Shown here one piece after another: positions 62,330 through 64,000 of a stretch of DNA of 64,000 nucleotides. Source of the stretch: Roseiarcus sp963758335. GTDB lineage: Bacteria; Pseudomonadota; Alphaproteobacteria; Rhizobiales; Beijerinckiaceae. The DNA lies in NCBI GenBank assembly GCA_963758335.1, contig CAVWVF010000002.1:372001-436000 (forward strand). The letters are read 5' to 3'. The notes under the pieces were generated by a model. The model was not told where the DNA came from and ran no database searches. It worked only from the letters and a program-made list of their open reading frames with translations. Made by a program: the position numbers and the translations under genes. Numbering within the stretch: position 1 is the first letter of the stretch; each line of letters starts with the position of its first letter.

Positions 62330-64000
62330 GTCCGTTTCTGACGAAGGTGTCGTCACAACCAGTAGACGGGAGTGGGCCGGACCGCAGCTAATCAACGGCG
62401 AGACTACCGTCGTTAAAGTCACGGAACAGACGGGCACTCTTCCTCCGTCGGAGACGCTCCTTGATCGTCAGGGCCGCAAGCTGAGAGTAACTAGAATCGC
62501 CGACGGCGGTCGACGGGTCTTTCAGGATTACAAATATGATTTGTATGGGCAGGCAATCGGTTCAACATATCCGTATTTTGAGGGAAGTGAGGCTCTCTGG
62601 GCGCAGACAGACTACGATGCGCTTGGTCGAGTTATTCGAAACCAGCTGCCGAACGGTGCAGTCACCGAGGTACACTACAACGGAAACACAACAATAAGCA
62701 TAGATGCGCTGGGGCACAAGACGATCAAGAGGAACAACGAGAAAGGGTTGATAGGCGAAATTAAAGATGACGCTGGTAAATCAATTATGTTTAAGTATGG
62801 GCCTGCGGATCGGCTTGCTGGGATTATCGAGCCAGGTGGTCAAACAATTCAGTATCGGTATGATGAGGCCGGCAATAAGGTTACGACAATTGACCCTGAT
62901 TTGGGGCGATGGGACTATAGGTTTAACGCATACGGCGAGGTAATATGGCAGCGCGATGCTAAATTACAAGTTGCAACGTTGGAATATGACGAATTAGGTA
63001 GGCCGGCGGTACGCGTAACGCCAGATCGGCGCACTGCATGGGTGTACGACCAAGGTGCATTTGCAAAGGGTGCAGTAACGACCGTTTCCACTTCGGATGG
63101 TTACACCGACAATTTTAAATATGATCGTGAAGGGCGTGTCGAACGCAGAGAAACAACCATAGTAAACGAGCAATTCTCCACATATATAAGTTACGACGAA
63201 TACGGACTCGCAGTTGAATCCTATTATCCAGGTGGATTTGCCGTGCAAAATAAGTATTCCAAGGATGGTTTTTTGGCTGAAGTACTTTCATCGGATGCCG
63301 ACAGTGGTCTTCGATGGATTTAGCGATGGAAATGTTTGGATCGGGACCAAGAAGGACGTGTGATTCGTGAGGCCCTCGGAAACGGGGTAACCTCTACACA
63401 TGCTTACGACGAAAGTACCGGTGCCGAAATAGGCATTAGGACTGTAGGAAAGGACAATGCGGAGATCTCGTCGTTAAAGCTCAAATATGATCTTATCGGT
63501 AACTTGGAATCGAGAACTAGCGGTGAAACGTGCCGCCACAAAGGGTTCACGTATGGTAATTTGGATCGTATTACGTCGTGGACTCTGAATGGCAGGAAGA
63601 CTAGCTACAATTACGACGGCGTTGGCAGGCTTGCGTTCAAATCAGATACGGGCGTTTATCATTATGATTCTCCGATCCACACGCACGCGCTTACGGCTAT
63701 ATCTGGTAGCGCCGGAAACGCAGACCCGAAATATGAGTATGACCTCAATGGAAACATGACTGGTAGTGCGAAGGGGGCTTTTGTCTACAATTCGAGCAAT
63801 CAAGTACAACAAATTTTGGCGGACAATGACAATTGGGCGACATTCAAATACGCGCCGGATGGGTCAAGGTTTTATGAGACAACGCGTGAAAATAGGGACA
63901 CTCAAATTTCCGTTTCTGTCGGTCCATATCAACGAAGTTTTGAATACTGGTCGAATTCTCCTAAAGTAGATCCAGACCTCACCCGTCACAGGCTTTTCAT
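62301..64000 (+). pseudogene. RHS/YD-repeat protein segment (5' truncated, runs off the window)
   Basis: One frame starting at the junction shows repeated YD motifs: YDGFGDFVKSVSDEG, YKYDLYGQAIG, YDALGRVIRNQLPNG, YDEAGNKVTTIDPDLGRWDY and YDELGRPAVRV. It meets TAG at 63321-63323 but continues in the same frame with DRDQEGRVIREALGNGVTS, YDLIGNLESRTSG, YDGVGRLAFKS and YDLNGNMTGSAKG to the window end. GC content is clearly lower than the surroundings. No start or secretion signal is present, so this is the inner part of a large RHS gene. The C-terminal toxin tip, if any, lies beyond the window. Confidence 0.85.

Noticed and set aside
1..64000. tRNA or rRNA genes
   Set aside because: I scanned for cloverleaf signatures such as GGTTCGAATC and for conserved rRNA words and saw none that I could support by eye.

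Overview
The window is GC-rich DNA with alphaproteobacterial gene content. A near-complete hopanoid gene set, liv-type ABC operons, rhizobial-style intergenic repeats and several IS families point to Hyphomicrobiales, perhaps Beijerinckiaceae, Methylocystaceae or Bradyrhizobium relatives. The genus cannot be fixed from the sequence alone.

Layout. (1) 1-8.5 kb: a peptide-type (Opp/Dpp-like) ABC uptake operon on the minus strand, diverging from a GH51 alpha-L-arabinofuranosidase; context suggests arabino-oligosaccharide scavenging. The binding-protein and first permease genes carry stops and frameshifts, and a fragment of an unrelated MalK/UgpC-type ATPase lies downstream. (2) 8.5-12 kb: a scrapyard of truncated pieces: IS630 transposase tails, DUF3768 fused to a serine-recombinase scrap, a group II intron reverse transcriptase fragment, and a collapsed ABC/Tm-1-like operon. 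(3) 12-15.4 kb: an SDR oxidoreductase, a frameshifted AI-2E-family transporter and an acyl desaturase.

(4) 15.4-41.2 kb: the hopanoid region. The main minus-strand operon runs hpnB-hpnC-hpnD-hpnE-shc-[dxs::ispH]-hpnH-hpnN followed by two small envelope-protein genes. A second minus-strand group is ykoP-like-hpnI-hpnJ-hpnK, with hpnG downstream. Between them lie an HpnB-like glycosyltransferase coupled to an AI-2E-type membrane protein, and a plus-strand group with a second RND/MMPL exporter, a secreted protein and a membrane acyltransferase. Together they cover isoprenoid precursor supply (DXS and IspH in one 960-residue ORF), squalene synthesis (HpnCDE), cyclisation (Shc), side-chain addition (HpnH, HpnG), cyclitol-ether formation (HpnI, HpnK, HpnJ) and outer-membrane delivery (HpnN).

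(5) 41.4-51.2 kb: a plus-strand operon with two CoA-ligase family genes bracketing a branched-chain-amino-acid-type ABC importer, probably for fatty or aromatic acids. An IS3-family element with a 3-bp target duplication sits between its binding-protein and second ATPase genes. (6) 51.2-56.1 kb: repeats, an IS110-family element, a truncated acyl-CoA ligase, a degraded HTH gene, a frameshifted alpha/beta hydrolase and a small acidic protein. (7) 56.1-61.1 kb: an RND efflux pair and a PsiF-repeat protein. (8) 61.4-64 kb: a liv-type binding protein whose 3' end is replaced by lower-GC RHS/YD-repeat DNA running off the window.

The frequency of single-base lesions in otherwise well-conserved genes (binding protein, permease, two transporters, hpnN, hydrolase, RHS) means either genuine decay or residual assembly error. 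The sequence alone cannot separate these.
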